Origin: Butyrivibrio sp. VCD2006
GTDB lineage: Bacteria > Bacillota > Clostridia > Lachnospirales > Lachnospiraceae
Assembly: GCF_000423925.1 (NCBI RefSeq)
Contig: NZ_AUIX01000001.1
Coordinates: 1 to 64,000 of the forward strand
Length of the DNA stretch: 64,000 bases
Direction of reading: 5' to 3'
Positions within the stretch are counted from its first letter, which is position 1. Every line of letters starts with the position of its first letter. Positions 16,860 to 27,446 of the stretch are shown here, piece by piece. The notes under the pieces were generated by a model. It had not been told where the DNA came from. It saw nothing but the letters and a program-made list of their open reading frames with translations, and did no database searches. Both the position numbers and the translations under genes were made by a program.

Positions 16860-17685
16860 GTGGTTAATAATATATTTTTGGTAGGCATTTTTCTTTCTTA
16901 TAGGCCTTTTTTCTTCTTGCTTTTTAAATAGTGACTCGTTTTCGAAGATTTGGTATGTACTTTTTTAACGCATATACCTACCAAATCTTATAATTCTGGC
17001 ATCTATTTAATAACAAGCCATTCTACATTGAATAGTTTGCGCATTTTACCTACCAAATTTTCCAAAAGTCCCATATATTTAAAGGCATAGACTTCTGGAG
17101 GCCATATAAAAAGCCAAAAAGGGTACCATTGAATCAATTTCCGCATCATAGTAAATTTTCGCCTTACAACTTACAACTTGTGCTGAAAAACACATAGAGA
17201 AATAATTTGTTCGCGACGCTACCAACAACCTACCGCAGCGTTTTCCCCGCAAGTGGTACATATAGCGCTCTTCCCGCAAGTGACGTATGTAACACTCTTC
17301 CTGCAAGTAGCGTATGTAGCGCTTTCCCCGCAAGTGACGTATGTAGCACTCTTCCCGCAAGCGACGTATGCAGCACTTTCACGCCGAACCTCCGCAGAAA
17401 AGCGCTGCAGCAAGCCATATAGGCAAGCCACAGCGCCTTATTCAGGTCTCAATTCTATCCGGTAGGTTTAGCTTTCAACTCAGCAAGCCGCCTCCGGCAA
17501 AGGTTCACATCTCCCCCGAGCGTGTACCCTTAAGGTCAATTCACATCTCCCCCGAGAATGTAAATCATTAGTCACTTCGTGTGGGAAAAGCACGACCAGC
17601 AACCATCAACCCTCAAAACCGCAAGACCAAATATTCCTTATCTGACAAGTACGGTAATAATTCACCATTCAAGCCGGATAATTTA
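16860..17685. other. Long non-coding tract with inverted repeat and minisatellite
   Basis: 826 bases without a convincing gene. Seen: a perfect 10-bp inverted repeat AGATTTGGTA (16946-16955)/TACCAAATCT (16979-16988); the word CCTACC or GGTAGG at several other points (around 16881, 17048, 17229 and 17461); a five-copy 27-bp minisatellite; and TTCACATCTCCCCCGAG twice, 36 bases apart, near 17503 and 17540. No terminator for the ATP synthase operon was recognised. Short open frames over the minisatellite on both strands are repeat artefacts. Confidence 0.6.
17248..17382. repeat. 27-bp minisatellite, five copies
   Basis: Copies begin with CGCAAG or TGCAAG at 17248, 17275, 17302, 17329 and 17356, exactly 27 bases apart, with core GACGTATGTAGCACTCTTCC and a few substitutions. 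The period is a multiple of three, so several frames on both strands stay open, but no start with a ribosome binding site was found. Confidence 0.9.
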
Positions 17686-18087
17686 TCACTGTGCGGAACC
17701 GATTCGCACCAGTGCACGATAAAGCTTGGCTTCAGCGCGAACTCTCGCTTCCTTGGTGAGCTGCGCATCCTTCAGCGCTTCCTCTGCCCTGGCCTTCGCT
17801 GAACGCGCGCGTTCCACATCTATCTCGTCGCTCCACTCCCAGGTGGTAGGAAGCACACGAACTTCGCCGTCCATTACCGAAAGCATTCCGCCGATGCAGG
17901 CGGCCTTGCGCTCTGTGCCATTACCGAGAGTTACGCGAGCAGTGCCCATGCCTATTCCGGTGCAGTAGTTGGTATGTCTCGCTAAAATCTCAACATCACC
18001 ATCTACTGTACGAAGCAGGATCCTCTCTACCTCGCCCTCATATTCCATTCCATCCAGGGATACGACCTGTAAATGATAAGTAGCCAT
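17686..18087 (-). CDS. atpC: ATP synthase epsilon subunit
   Basis: Central-stalk subunit of F1 that couples rotor to catalytic head and can inhibit hydrolysis. 133 residues: N-terminal beta-sandwich (HLQVVSLDGMEYEGEVERI, TVDGDVEILARHTNY) and C-terminal helical hairpin rich in Ala, Arg and Glu (ERARSAKARAEEAL). Last gene of the ATP synthase operon, nine bases after atpD. No terminator was recognised downstream. Confidence 0.95.
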   Translation of the reverse strand: MATYHLQVVSLDGMEYEGEVERILLRTVDGDVEILARHTNYCTGIGMGTARVTLGNGTERKAACIGGMLSVMDGEVRVLPTTWEWSDEIDVERARSAKARAEEALKDAQLTKEARVRAEAKLYRALVRIGSAQ

Positions 18088-18096
18088 AAGTTAACC

Positions 18097-19561
<1,465 letters not shown>

Positions 19562-19591
19562 GGTCATAGCCTTCGGATTAGGATTTTAATA

Positions 19592-20449
19592 TTATGGTTC
19601 TTCAGCACCGGCAACGATCTCAGTGATCTCCTGCGTAATGCTTGCCTGTCGTGCTCTGTTATAATACAAACTAAGCGTTTCTATCATTTCTTCTGCGTTG
19701 TCGGTAGCAGCTTCCATCGCAGTTCTTCTAGCTGCAAGCTCACTCGCAACTGAGATATTGATACTCGAATAAAGCACTCCCGCCAAATACTCCGGAACGA
19801 CTGTATTGAAAACAGTCTCACTATCCGGCTCGTACAGAATCAGCGATTTCGACTTTTTCTTCTCCTCTTCCTCGACCTTAAGATCGGATAACGGAAGAAT
19901 TGAACTTGCCTTCGGAACCTGCGACATCATGGATATGAAATCCGTATAGCACAGGAAAATATGTCCGAATCTCTCTTCCTTATAGGCCTCACAAAGGAGC
20001 TTGGCAACTGCAAAGCATTCGGAAACCGTAACCTTTGCAACCTCCGCAAACTCTTCTGTGAAAATCGGAACATTTCTGTGCTTGAAGTACTCAACTGATT
20101 TCTTACCTATCGGAAGCACTTCGATATCGCGTCCTTTTGTCTCGCTTTCCATGAACTTAAACAGGTTGGAGTTATATCCTCCCGCAAGTCCTCTGTCACC
20201 CGCGATTACAACGTAAAGCCATTTATCACTTTTTCCAACCTTGGTGTAAGGTGACTGGAAATCAGTGTTGCCGCCGGCAATGTCTCTAAGAGTTGCAAGC
20301 AGTGTATCCAAATATGGCTTTGAATTATCTGCCTTCTCCTTAGCCTTTCGCAGCTTACTTGCTGCAACCAGCTGCATCGCCTTAGTAATCTGCATGGTGC
20401 TCTGTACGCTTTTTATCCGGAGCTTCACAGCTTTCATATTAGCAGCCAT
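19592..20449 (-). CDS. atpG: ATP synthase gamma subunit
   Basis: Rotating central shaft of F1. 285 residues; N-terminal helix MKAVKLRIKSVQSTMQITKA with AMQLVAASKLRKAK, a middle Rossmann-like part with GDRGLAGGYNSN, and the C-terminal helix with ARQASITQEITEIVAGAEE, all typical. 18 bases after atpA, with GGAGG upstream of ATG. Confidence 0.97.
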   Translation of the reverse strand: MAANMKAVKLRIKSVQSTMQITKAMQLVAASKLRKAKEKADNSKPYLDTLLATLRDIAGGNTDFQSPYTKVGKSDKWLYVVIAGDRGLAGGYNSNLFKFMESETKGRDIEVLPIGKKSVEYFKHRNVPIFTEEFAEVAKVTVSECFAVAKLLCEAYKEERFGHIFLCYTDFISMMSQVPKASSILPLSDLKVEEEEKKKSKSLILYEPDSETVFNTVVPEYLAGVLYSSINISVASELAARRTAMEAATDNAEEMIETLSLYYNRARQASITQEITEIVAGAEEP

Positions 20450-20467
20450 GTATCATTCCTCCGTGTT

Positions 20468-21988
20468 TTATTTACGGCTTAAAAAGCTGTCCGTATATGC
20501 CTTGAGCACGTTCTTCATCTTCTCTTCTGTCTCTGCCTCAAGCTTTCCTGTCTCGCGGATTGTCTTCATAACATCGCTTCCGTCAGGATTTGTGTCGAGG
20601 AATTCGAAGAGTCCTGCCTCGTACTCAGCAATATCAGTAACAGCAACCTCTGTCAGCACGTTGTTAATAACTGCGTACAGAATGGCAATCTGTTTTTCAA
20701 CAGCAACCGGTGAACTACGATCCTGTTTAAGAACTTCAACGATTCGTTCACCCTGTGCAAGACGTGACTTTGTATCTTCGTCAAGGTCTGATCCGAACTG
20801 TGCGAAACTCTGCAGCTCTCTGTACTGTGAATAGATAAGCTTCAAGGTTCCGGCAACTTTCTTCATGGCCTTGATCTGCGCATTACCACCTACACGGGAT
20901 ACGGAGATACCGGGGTTAACCGCAGGCATGATACCTGAATGGAAAAGCTCGGTCTCCAGGAATATCTGTCCATCTGTGATGGAGATAACATTTGTAGGAA
21001 TGTAAGCAGATACGTCACCGGCCTGTGTCTCGATGATAGGAAGCGCTGTAAGTGAACCGCCGCCGTTTTCATCTGAAAGTTTAGCTGCTCTCTCAAGAAG
21101 TCTTGAATGCAGATAGAATACGTCACCGGGATAAGCTTCACGTCCCGGAGGTCTTCTGATCAAAAGTGAAAGAGCACGGTATGCAACAGCGTGCTTTGAA
21201 AGGTCATCATAAATAACCAGCACGTGCTTACCCTTGTTCATGAAGTACTCACCCATGGTACAGCCTGTGTAAGGTGCGATGTACTGCAGAGGGCTCGGCT
21301 CTGAAGCCGTAGCTGCAACGACGATGGAATACTCCATAGCGCCTGCTGCCTGCAGTTCTGCCACAAGGCCTGTAACTGTGGATCTCTTCTGTCCGATAGC
21401 TACATAGATACAGATAACATCCTTACCCTTTTGGTTGATGATCGTATCGATAGCGATCGTGGTCTTACCTGTCTGACGGTCACCAATGATCAGCTCACGC
21501 TGTCCACGTCCGATCGGGATCATTGAGTCGATAGCCTTGATACCGGTCTGAAGCGGCTCTTTAACGGGCTGTCTCTCGATGATGCCGGGTGCCTTAATTT
21601 CAACAGGTCTGTAATCATCTGATTCGATAGGGCCTGCACCATCGATCGGCTGTCCGATAGCGTTAACAACACGGCCTATCATTGCATCGCCTACCGGAAC
21701 GGAAACAACGCGTCCGGTGCGCTTAACGGTCTGTCCTTCGCTGATACCAACATCTTCTCCGAACAGAACCGCGGATACTACTGTTTCTTCGAGGTTCTGA
21801 GCCATTCCGAATGTGCCGTTCTCGAACTCGAGAAGCTCTCCTGACATACAATTCAGGAGTCCGCTAACTCTTGAAATACCGTCACCGACGGTAAGAACTG
21901 TTCCGGTCTCATTCTGAATGATCGCATTTTGATAGTTTTTGATCTGGCTTCGAATCACCTCGGATATTTTTTCTGGTTTTAATTCCAT
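20468..21988 (-). CDS. atpA: ATP synthase alpha subunit
   Basis: Non-catalytic nucleotide-binding subunit of F1. 506 residues; Walker [32 protein letters not shown] and the signature [15 protein letters not shown]-terminal helix [14 protein letters not shown] binds the delta subunit. Start ATG 21988 follows a GGAGG in the 30-base gap after atpH. Confidence 0.98.
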   Translation of the reverse strand: MELKPEKISEVIRSQIKNYQNAIIQNETGTVLTVGDGISRVSGLLNCMSGELLEFENGTFGMAQNLEETVVSAVLFGEDVGISEGQTVKRTGRVVSVPVGDAMIGRVVNAIGQPIDGAGPIESDDYRPVEIKAPGIIERQPVKEPLQTGIKAIDSMIPIGRGQRELIIGDRQTGKTTIAIDTIINQKGKDVICIYVAIGQKRSTVTGLVAELQAAGAMEYSIVVAATASEPSPLQYIAPYTGCTMGEYFMNKGKHVLVIYDDLSKHAVAYRALSLLIRRPPGREAYPGDVFYLHSRLLERAAKLSDENGGGSLTALPIIETQAGDVSAYIPTNVISITDGQIFLETELFHSGIMPAVNPGISVSRVGGNAQIKAMKKVAGTLKLIYSQYRELQSFAQFGSDLDEDTKSRLAQGERIVEVLKQDRSSPVAVEKQIAILYAVINNVLTEVAVTDIAEYEAGLFEFLDTNPDGSDVMKTIRETGKLEAETEEKMKNVLKAYTDSFLSRK

Positions 21989-22018
21989 TCTAAAAGCCTC
22001 CGTGGGTTTTATTCTTAC

Positions 22019-22558
22019 TTATAGGACTGTCTCGTCAACCTTTTTGCGGAGTTCATCAAGTCTGCCCTGTACTGTTCCGTCATAGAGCTTGCCTTCGATC
22101 TCCACCCGGATTCCTCCGAGAACAGTTTCATCGGTTTTTTCAGTTAGCAGAATCTTCTTTCCGCTGACAGATTCAAGCTTTGACTTAAGCGCGCTAAGCT
22201 GTGAATCATTAAGCTTTATCGCACTGGTCACCACTGCTTCCGCAATGCCGTGATCCTTGTTGTAGCTCTCTTTAAATCTCTTTGTACATGCTGAAAACTG
22301 TCTAAGGAGTCCTCTCTCAATAAGGATCTTTATAAAGTTCAGCAGGTACGGCTGGAGCTGTCCGTCAAATGCTTCATCCACCAGTTTTAGTCTCTCTTTT
22401 CTCGGAACCGATGGCTCTGACAAAAGAGTTACATAATCGGGATTCTCCTTGAAAATTTCCTTAACCGATTCCATCTGACTTAAGATATCATCCGTAAGGT
22501 TTTCCGAAAGCGCCAGATCATACAGACTCTGTCCGTATAAATCTCCAGCCTTGGTCAT
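22019..22558 (-). CDS. atpH: ATP synthase delta subunit
   Basis: Peripheral-stalk cap linking the b subunits to alpha. 179 residues; N-terminal helical domain (AGDLYGQSLYDLALSENL), LLSEPSVPRKERL, and C-terminal motif DETVLGGIRVEIEGKLYDGTV, here shortened to its core VLGGIRVEIEGKLYDG, typical of delta. Its ATG overlaps the atpF stop in ATGA, implying translational coupling. Confidence 0.96.
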   Translation of the reverse strand: MTKAGDLYGQSLYDLALSENLTDDILSQMESVKEIFKENPDYVTLLSEPSVPRKERLKLVDEAFDGQLQPYLLNFIKILIERGLLRQFSACTKRFKESYNKDHGIAEAVVTSAIKLNDSQLSALKSKLESVSGKKILLTEKTDETVLGGIRVEIEGKLYDGTVQGRLDELRKKVDETVL

Positions 22559-23058
22559 GACGCCTCCCCTACATTGTTAATGAATTCGTCAATAAGTTTC
22601 TTATGGTCGTTCTCGTTGATTTCTTTCTCCACAACTTTTCCTGCAATATCCATTGCAAGTCCGCCGATGGTATCCTTAGCCTCGTTAATGGCTTTCTTCT
22701 TTGACTGTTCTATATCAGCTTCAGCTCTCTCGATGAGACCCTTGGCCTGCTGCTCAGCATCCTTAACGATGTTGTCAGCCTTGCCCTGTGCTTCCTTCTG
22801 AGCCTTTGCAACAATTTCTGCTGCCTCTGACTGTGCGGAAGATAAGCTTGTCTCATATTCCTTCTTCATTTCTTCAGCTTTTGCCTTGGCTTCTCTTGCT
22901 CCCTTGATTTCCTGCTCGGTGAGCTGTCTTCTCTTCTCAATTACCTCGTTAATAGGTTTGAAAAGGAACTTCTTTATAAGCCAGAGCTGAATGAAAAGGT
23001 TACAGATCTGAGCTATGAACGTCCACGGAACGAGTGTTACTAAGTCCTGTGTGCCCAT
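22555..23058 (-). CDS. atpF: ATP synthase b subunit
   Basis: Peripheral stalk of Fo. 167 residues: one N-terminal membrane helix (WTFIAQICNLFIQLWLI), FLFKPINEVIEKRRQ at the membrane exit, then a long charged coiled coil rich in Ala, Glu and Lys. Only one b gene is present, as expected for a homodimer. Confidence 0.96.
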   Translation of the reverse strand: MGTQDLVTLVPWTFIAQICNLFIQLWLIKKFLFKPINEVIEKRRQLTEQEIKGAREAKAKAEEMKKEYETSLSSAQSEAAEIVAKAQKEAQGKADNIVKDAEQQAKGLIERAEADIEQSKKKAINEAKDTIGGLAMDIAGKVVEKEINENDHKKLIDEFINNVGEAS

Positions 23059-23107
23059 TCGTTTACCTCCATAATTTCTACTGCGGGGCTATAAACTACT
23101 GATCTAA

Positions 23108-23401
<294 letters not shown>

Positions 23402-23422
23402 CTAGATTTTTTTGTATGCTTC

Positions 23423-23648
23423 CCCTCATCCGGCACTTCGTGCCACCTTCTCCCCAGGGAGAAGGCTTTATTCTATGCCTTCCCCCTGGGGAGAGGGCTT
23501 TATTCTATGCCTTCCCCTTGGGGGGGGAGGGCTTTATTCTATGCCTTCCCCCTGGGGGGAGGGCTTTATTCTATGCCTTCCCCCTGGGGGGAGGGCTTTA
23601 TTCTATGCCTTCCCCTTGGGGGGAAGGTGCCCGAAGGGCGGATGAGGG
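23423..23648. repeat. Hairpin repeat R6 with 32-bp array between atpB and atpE
   Basis: Left arm stem GGCAC/GTGCC, loop TTC; right arm stem GCCC/GGGC, loop GAA. Between them are about five units of 32 bases, TTTATTCTATGCCTTCCCCC followed by GGGGAGGGC. It fills most of the atpB-atpE gap inside the ATP synthase operon. Confidence 0.95.
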
Positions 23649-23682
23649 GTAAAGCAATTAAAATATTTAATTTTCTAATTCT

Positions 23683-24444
23683 TTACCCCTCTGCTGCATT
23701 TGCGATATACATTATCGTCAGCATTGAGAAAATAAACGCCTGCATACATCCTGTAAACCAGTCAAAATAAACGCCCAGAATTGCCGGAAGACCGACGCTC
23801 AGGATCGGAATTTTTGAAAGTACATCACCCACAGCGCCTGGTATGAGTCCGAATAATGCGGAAGACGCAATGGCAAGTGCTGCATAGATCAGTCCGTCAA
23901 TAACTATACCCGAAAGGATGTTACCGAAGTGACGGCAAGCCATACTTACAGGCGTTGCCAACTCGGAAAGAATATTGAACGGTGTCATTACAGCGATGGG
24001 AGTGGTGAATCCTTTCAGATATCCAAGGAATCCTCCAGCTTTGATCTTGCATGCAGTAATGATTACAAATACGACTACAGCCCATGCCGCTTCTGTTGAA
24101 AGATCGGCTGTCGGACTTCTAAGTCCAACGAGGCATATGAGGTTCGATACGATACTTGTTGCAAATATCGCGGATACCAGCGGAATCAGCCAATCAAACT
24201 TGGTGCCGCCCGTATTGCTTCGAACCAGATTGTGAGCCGCTTCGACAATCATCTCTGCAACCGCCTGGCGCTTTGAAATATTCTCGACCTGAAGGTTTCT
24301 CGTCAGGAAGATACACAGCAGCGTTATGATCGCCATTACGATCCAGCTTACTACCAGAGTCTCAGTGATATTGAAATCACCAAGAATCGGTATGCCGGTG
24401 TGAATGGTGTAATAGATCTTACTGCCGGCTACTTCAAAGTTCAT
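23683..24444 (-). CDS. atpB: ATP synthase a subunit
   Basis: Membrane stator with the ion half-channels. 253 residues, about six membrane helices; the essential Arg lies in MACRHFGNILSG, matching the conserved RLFGN motif of the family; the C-terminal helices include VYFDWFTGCMQAFIFSML. Ten bases after atpI. Confidence 0.96.
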   Translation of the reverse strand: MNFEVAGSKIYYTIHTGIPILGDFNITETLVVSWIVMAIITLLCIFLTRNLQVENISKRQAVAEMIVEAAHNLVRSNTGGTKFDWLIPLVSAIFATSIVSNLICLVGLRSPTADLSTEAAWAVVVFVIITACKIKAGGFLGYLKGFTTPIAVMTPFNILSELATPVSMACRHFGNILSGIVIDGLIYAALAIASSALFGLIPGAVGDVLSKIPILSVGLPAILGVYFDWFTGCMQAFIFSMLTIMYIANAAEG

Positions 24445-24453
24445 ACTTTATTT

Positions 24454-24888
24454 TCACCTTCCTTTCCTCGCAGATAAAATCCCGCGAATTTTTATTAAAA
24501 TACTCGGAATAAACAGAGGAACCACCCCGGTCACAAGGTTAATGGCCGGTACAAATATCGACAAGATCACCCACAAAAGCTGCATCATCGTACGATAACG
24601 AAGACTGGCTGCCATGGTACTTCTTGCCCTATCTGTCTCCTCTTCACTCATTCCTGTAATCTTCTGTACCGTGAGTCCCATCCAGAAGAAGTTACCCACT
24701 GCGACAAGCGTTCCGCCTATCGCTCCTAAGAAGACTGTATAATCAAAAGGTACCTTGTAGCCAAAAGGCGCATCTTGAGGCACCACTTGATGCAACACAA
24801 AAAACAAAACAATTACAAGAAGACTCGCCACCGCTGTCCCCACAGCAATGAACTTGGTCTCTTTCTTAACTGCGTCCTGAATTACCAT
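24454..24888 (-). CDS. atpI: ATP synthase subunit I (AtpI-like)
   Basis: Small membrane protein encoded ahead of the structural genes, thought to help c-ring assembly. 144 residues, four hydrophobic segments: two in the N-terminal half (VGTAVASLLVIVLFFVL; FLGAIGGTLVAVGNFFW), two in the C-terminal half, and a basic tail. Recognised by position and topology more than by motifs. Weak SD. Confidence 0.85.
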   Translation of the reverse strand: MVIQDAVKKETKFIAVGTAVASLLVIVLFFVLHQVVPQDAPFGYKVPFDYTVFLGAIGGTLVAVGNFFWMGLTVQKITGMSEEETDRARSTMAASLRYRTMMQLLWVILSIFVPAINLVTGVVPLFIPSILIKIRGILSARKGR

Positions 24889-24941
24889 AACAAAACTCTT
24901 TTCTCCTCAAATTTATCTGTAGCTCTGCGCTATCTGCGTCT

Positions 24942-25220
24942 TCAAATATGCTTATTAAAATTCACTTCATTTTCCGAGCGCTTTTTCTTTTCGTTCTTCT
25001 TTTCAACCTCAAGATAAACCTTGTAAGCTGTCATAAAAGAGCCTCCGAGCCCAAAGAAAAAGCCGACAATATAAACCCAGCCACCTACGCCGAGCTTTGT
25101 TGTTAGCATGTAGCACACAAATATGCAAATAAGAAGCGGTGTTACAAGGGATAAGCCCAGCTGACCAACCATCGCGAACTGGGTCATTATTTTTGAAAAA
25201 TCAGTAGTTTTTTTGATCAT
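24942..25220 (-). CDS. atpZ: AtpZ/AtpI-type small membrane protein
   Basis: 92 residues, two membrane helices (LSLVTPLLICIFVCYML; WVYIVGFFFGLGGSFM), charged C-terminus. Fits the AtpZ (F0F1-ATPase gene 1) family found at the head of such operons and often paired with AtpI; roles in Mg2+ or Ca2+ handling and in ring assembly have been suggested for the family. First gene of the operon, with a promoter about 120 bases upstream. Confidence 0.8.
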   Translation of the reverse strand: MIKKTTDFSKIMTQFAMVGQLGLSLVTPLLICIFVCYMLTTKLGVGGWVYIVGFFFGLGGSFMTAYKVYLEVEKKNEKKKRSENEVNFNKHI

Positions 25221-25336
25221 TTATATTGTCTTTAGCTTTCTGCTTTAAACTCAATTTGTAAAGAAATCGGCTATGTTTTTGCATCTCATTTCAGAAAAAA
25301 TTTAAAAATGAGCGCAATAACGCAACATATATTTCA

Positions 25337-25365
25337 ATAATACAAGTATTAGTCAGAAAAAACAA
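25337..25365 (-). promoter_or_regulatory. Promoter of the ATP synthase operon
   Basis: Minus strand TTGTTT (25360-25365), 17-base spacer, TATTAT (25337-25342), leaving a leader of about 110 bases before atpZ. Confidence 0.55.
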
Positions 25366-25437
25366 TTCTTTGTATTCGATTTTACAAACATTTTAGTTTT
25401 ATTTCATTATATTCCGCACAGACACTGGGTTTGTATA

Positions 25438-25477
25438 AAAAAAGAAGCGAGACAGTCGATTCTGTCTCGCTTCTTGA
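25438..25477 (-). terminator. Rho-independent terminator of aspS
   Basis: Twelve-base stem GAAGCGAGACAG with CTGTCTCGCTTC around a short loop, followed on the minus strand by TTTTTTT. It separates aspS from the ATP synthase promoter. Confidence 0.9.
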
Positions 25478-25490
25478 TATTCTTTATTGC

Positions 25491-27290
25491 TTACTGCTCG
25501 TCAACTACAGTCTTAATGTGAAGCTCCTCAAGCTGCTTCTCTGTTACCTCTCCGGGAGCGCCCATCATGATATCCTGAGCGTTCTTGTTCATCGGGAAAG
25601 GAATAACCTCTCTGATTGTAGGCTCACCTGAAAGGAGCATGATCATACGATCAACGCCGGGAGCAATTCCTGCGTGCGGCGGTGCACCATAGCAGAATGC
25701 GTTGTACATAGCAGGGAACTTAGCCTTAACGTCCTCTTCACCGAGACGAACAAGCTCAAATGCCTTGATCATGATCTCAGGATCATGGTTACGAACAGCA
25801 CCTGATGAAAGCTCGATACCGTTACATACAAGGTCATACTGATCAGCCATGATCTCAAGAGGATCCAACTCGCCGCGCTCTGCCTTAAGAAGTGTCTCCA
25901 TTCCGCCAGTAGGCATTGAGAAAGGATTGTGGCAGAACTCAAGCTCACCTGACTCCTCACCGATCTCGTACATCGGGAAGTCAACGATCCAGCAGAAGGA
26001 GTACTGCTCTTTGTCCATATGTCCGGGAACAGCAGCACCAAAGGTCTTAACAACAACACCTGCTGTCTTCTGAGCCTGAAGCAGTTTTCCTGCACTGAGA
26101 ACTACAAGATCACCGGCCTTAAGACCAAGCGCTGAGATAACAGCGTCCTTGTTCTCCTGTACGAACTTAGCGATACCACCAACTACTTCATTATTCTCAT
26201 CTATTCTGAACCAGTAAGGCTTAACACCTGCCTGAACCTCTACATCACCGATAGTCTTATCGATGAACTTGCGGCTCTCCTTGAAGTCTGAGATTACAAC
26301 AGCCTTAATTCTTACATCTGTATCGCTGCCATCCTCAGCCTTGGTTGCAAAAGGACCAAATCCGCAATCCTTAAGAACCTCTGTAGCATCCTGAACTGTA
26401 AGGTCGATACGAAGATCAGGCTTATCTGAACCATACTTCTCCATAGCCTCACGATAAGGAATTCTTGCAAACGGAGCACCTGATGCTCTGTCATATGTAC
26501 CATATTTAGCAAAGATAGGAGGAAGAACATCCTCACAGATCTCGAATACATCTTCCTGAGATGCGAAAGCCATCTCCATGTCAAGCTGATAGAACTCACC
26601 GGGACATCTGTCTCCTCTTGCATCCTCATCGCGGAAGCAGGGAGCGATCTGGAAATAGCGATCGATACCTGATGTCATAAGGAGCTGCTTGAACTGCTGA
26701 GGAGCCTGGGGAAGTGCATAAAACTTTCCGGGATGCTTTCTTGCAGGTACAAGATAATCTCTTGCTCCCTCAGGAGATGACACTGTAAGAATAGGTGTTG
26801 TAATCTCCATGAAATCATGCTCTATCATTGATGCTCTAAGAGCTGCAATAACATTGCTTCTAAGGATAATATTCTTCTTAACCTCAGGATTTCTAAGGTC
26901 AAGGTAACGATACTTAAGACGTGCTGTCTCATCAGCCTCACGGCTTCTGTTTATCTCAAAAGGAAGCTCGTTGTATCTGCAACGTCCAAGTACTTCTATC
27001 TTCTCGGGAACAACCTCGATATCACCGGTTGCCTGCTTGGGATTCTTGGAACTTCTCTCTCTTACAGTTCCTTCAACAGAAATAGTTGATTCCTTGTTGA
27101 TTCCCTTAACAACCTTCATCATGTCCTCTGTCTCAACGACAATCTGAGTTGTTCCGTAAAAATCTCTCAAAACCACAAAGCCAAGCTCTGATCCAACCTC
27201 TCGAAAATTCTCGAGCCAGCCTACAAGCTTAACCTTATTTCCCACGTTCTCGGCTCTAAGCTCGCCGCAAGTATGTGTACGTGACTGCAT
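25491..27290 (-). CDS. aspS: Aspartate-tRNA ligase
   Basis: Charges tRNA-Asp (or tRNA-Asp and tRNA-Asn). Bacterial type with N-terminal OB-fold anticodon domain, class II motifs (motif 2 in FRDEDARGDRCPGEFYQLDME, core FRDEDARGDR; motif 3 GIAPGVDRMIMLL) and the large GAD insertion domain near 300-420. Start ATG 27290 chosen since AAGGAG lies eight bases upstream, while the frame's GTG at 27299 overlaps that SD. 599 residues. No T-box leader; the leader has only a short GC hairpin. Confidence 0.97.
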   Translation of the reverse strand: MQSRTHTCGELRAENVGNKVKLVGWLENFREVGSELGFVVLRDFYGTTQIVVETEDMMKVVKGINKESTISVEGTVRERSSKNPKQATGDIEVVPEKIEVLGRCRYNELPFEINRSREADETARLKYRYLDLRNPEVKKNIILRSNVIAALRASMIEHDFMEITTPILTVSSPEGARDYLVPARKHPGKFYALPQAPQQFKQLLMTSGIDRYFQIAPCFRDEDARGDRCPGEFYQLDMEMAFASQEDVFEICEDVLPPIFAKYGTYDRASGAPFARIPYREAMEKYGSDKPDLRIDLTVQDATEVLKDCGFGPFATKAEDGSDTDVRIKAVVISDFKESRKFIDKTIGDVEVQAGVKPYWFRIDENNEVVGGIAKFVQENKDAVISALGLKAGDLVVLSAGKLLQAQKTAGVVVKTFGAAVPGHMDKEQYSFCWIVDFPMYEIGEESGELEFCHNPFSMPTGGMETLLKAERGELDPLEIMADQYDLVCNGIELSSGAVRNHDPEIMIKAFELVRLGEEDVKAKFPAMYNAFCYGAPPHAGIAPGVDRMIMLLSGEPTIREVIPFPMNKNAQDIMMGAPGEVTEKQLEELHIKTVVDEQ

Positions 27291-27315
27291 TTCTATCACT
27301 CCTTAACATGAACAA

Positions 27316-27384
27316 GCGCCCGATATTCAGGGCGCGTAATTAATATCAGAAACCATTTTAGCACATATAGTGCATTTGTGTGAA
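27316..27384 (-). promoter_or_regulatory. aspS promoter and leader hairpin
   Basis: Minus strand TTCACA (27379-27384), 18-base spacer, TAAAAT (27355-27360). Downstream, GCGCCC (27330-27335 on the minus strand) pairs with GGGCGC (27316-27321), followed by TTGTT, a small hairpin about ten bases before the SD. Promoter match is moderate. Confidence 0.4.
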
Positions 27385-27394
27385 GAAAAAATAA

Positions 27395-27446
27395 CCCTCA
27401 TCCGTCAGCTTCGCTGACACCTTCTCCCTAAAAGGGAGAAGGCTTA
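27395..27446 (+). repeat. Hairpin repeat R7 (arm plus centre)
   Basis: CCCTCATCC, stem GTCAGC/GCTGAC, loop TTC, centre CCTTCTCCC/GGGAGAAGG. Its last three bases, TTA, are the stop codon of the propeller-GGDEF gene on the minus strand. Confidence 0.9.

Noticed and set aside
17207-17465. Short open frames over the 27-bp minisatellite on both strands
   Set aside because: 27 is a multiple of three, so frames stay open; no SD, no signal peptide, and repetitive in all of them.
23412-23652. Three overlapping open frames in the atpB-atpE repeat
   Set aside because: Same reason: all frames of the 32-bp unit are open, and no start has an SD site.
27291-27394. T-box leader of aspS
   Set aside because: No AGGGTGG-type T-box sequence; the leader is under 70 bases.
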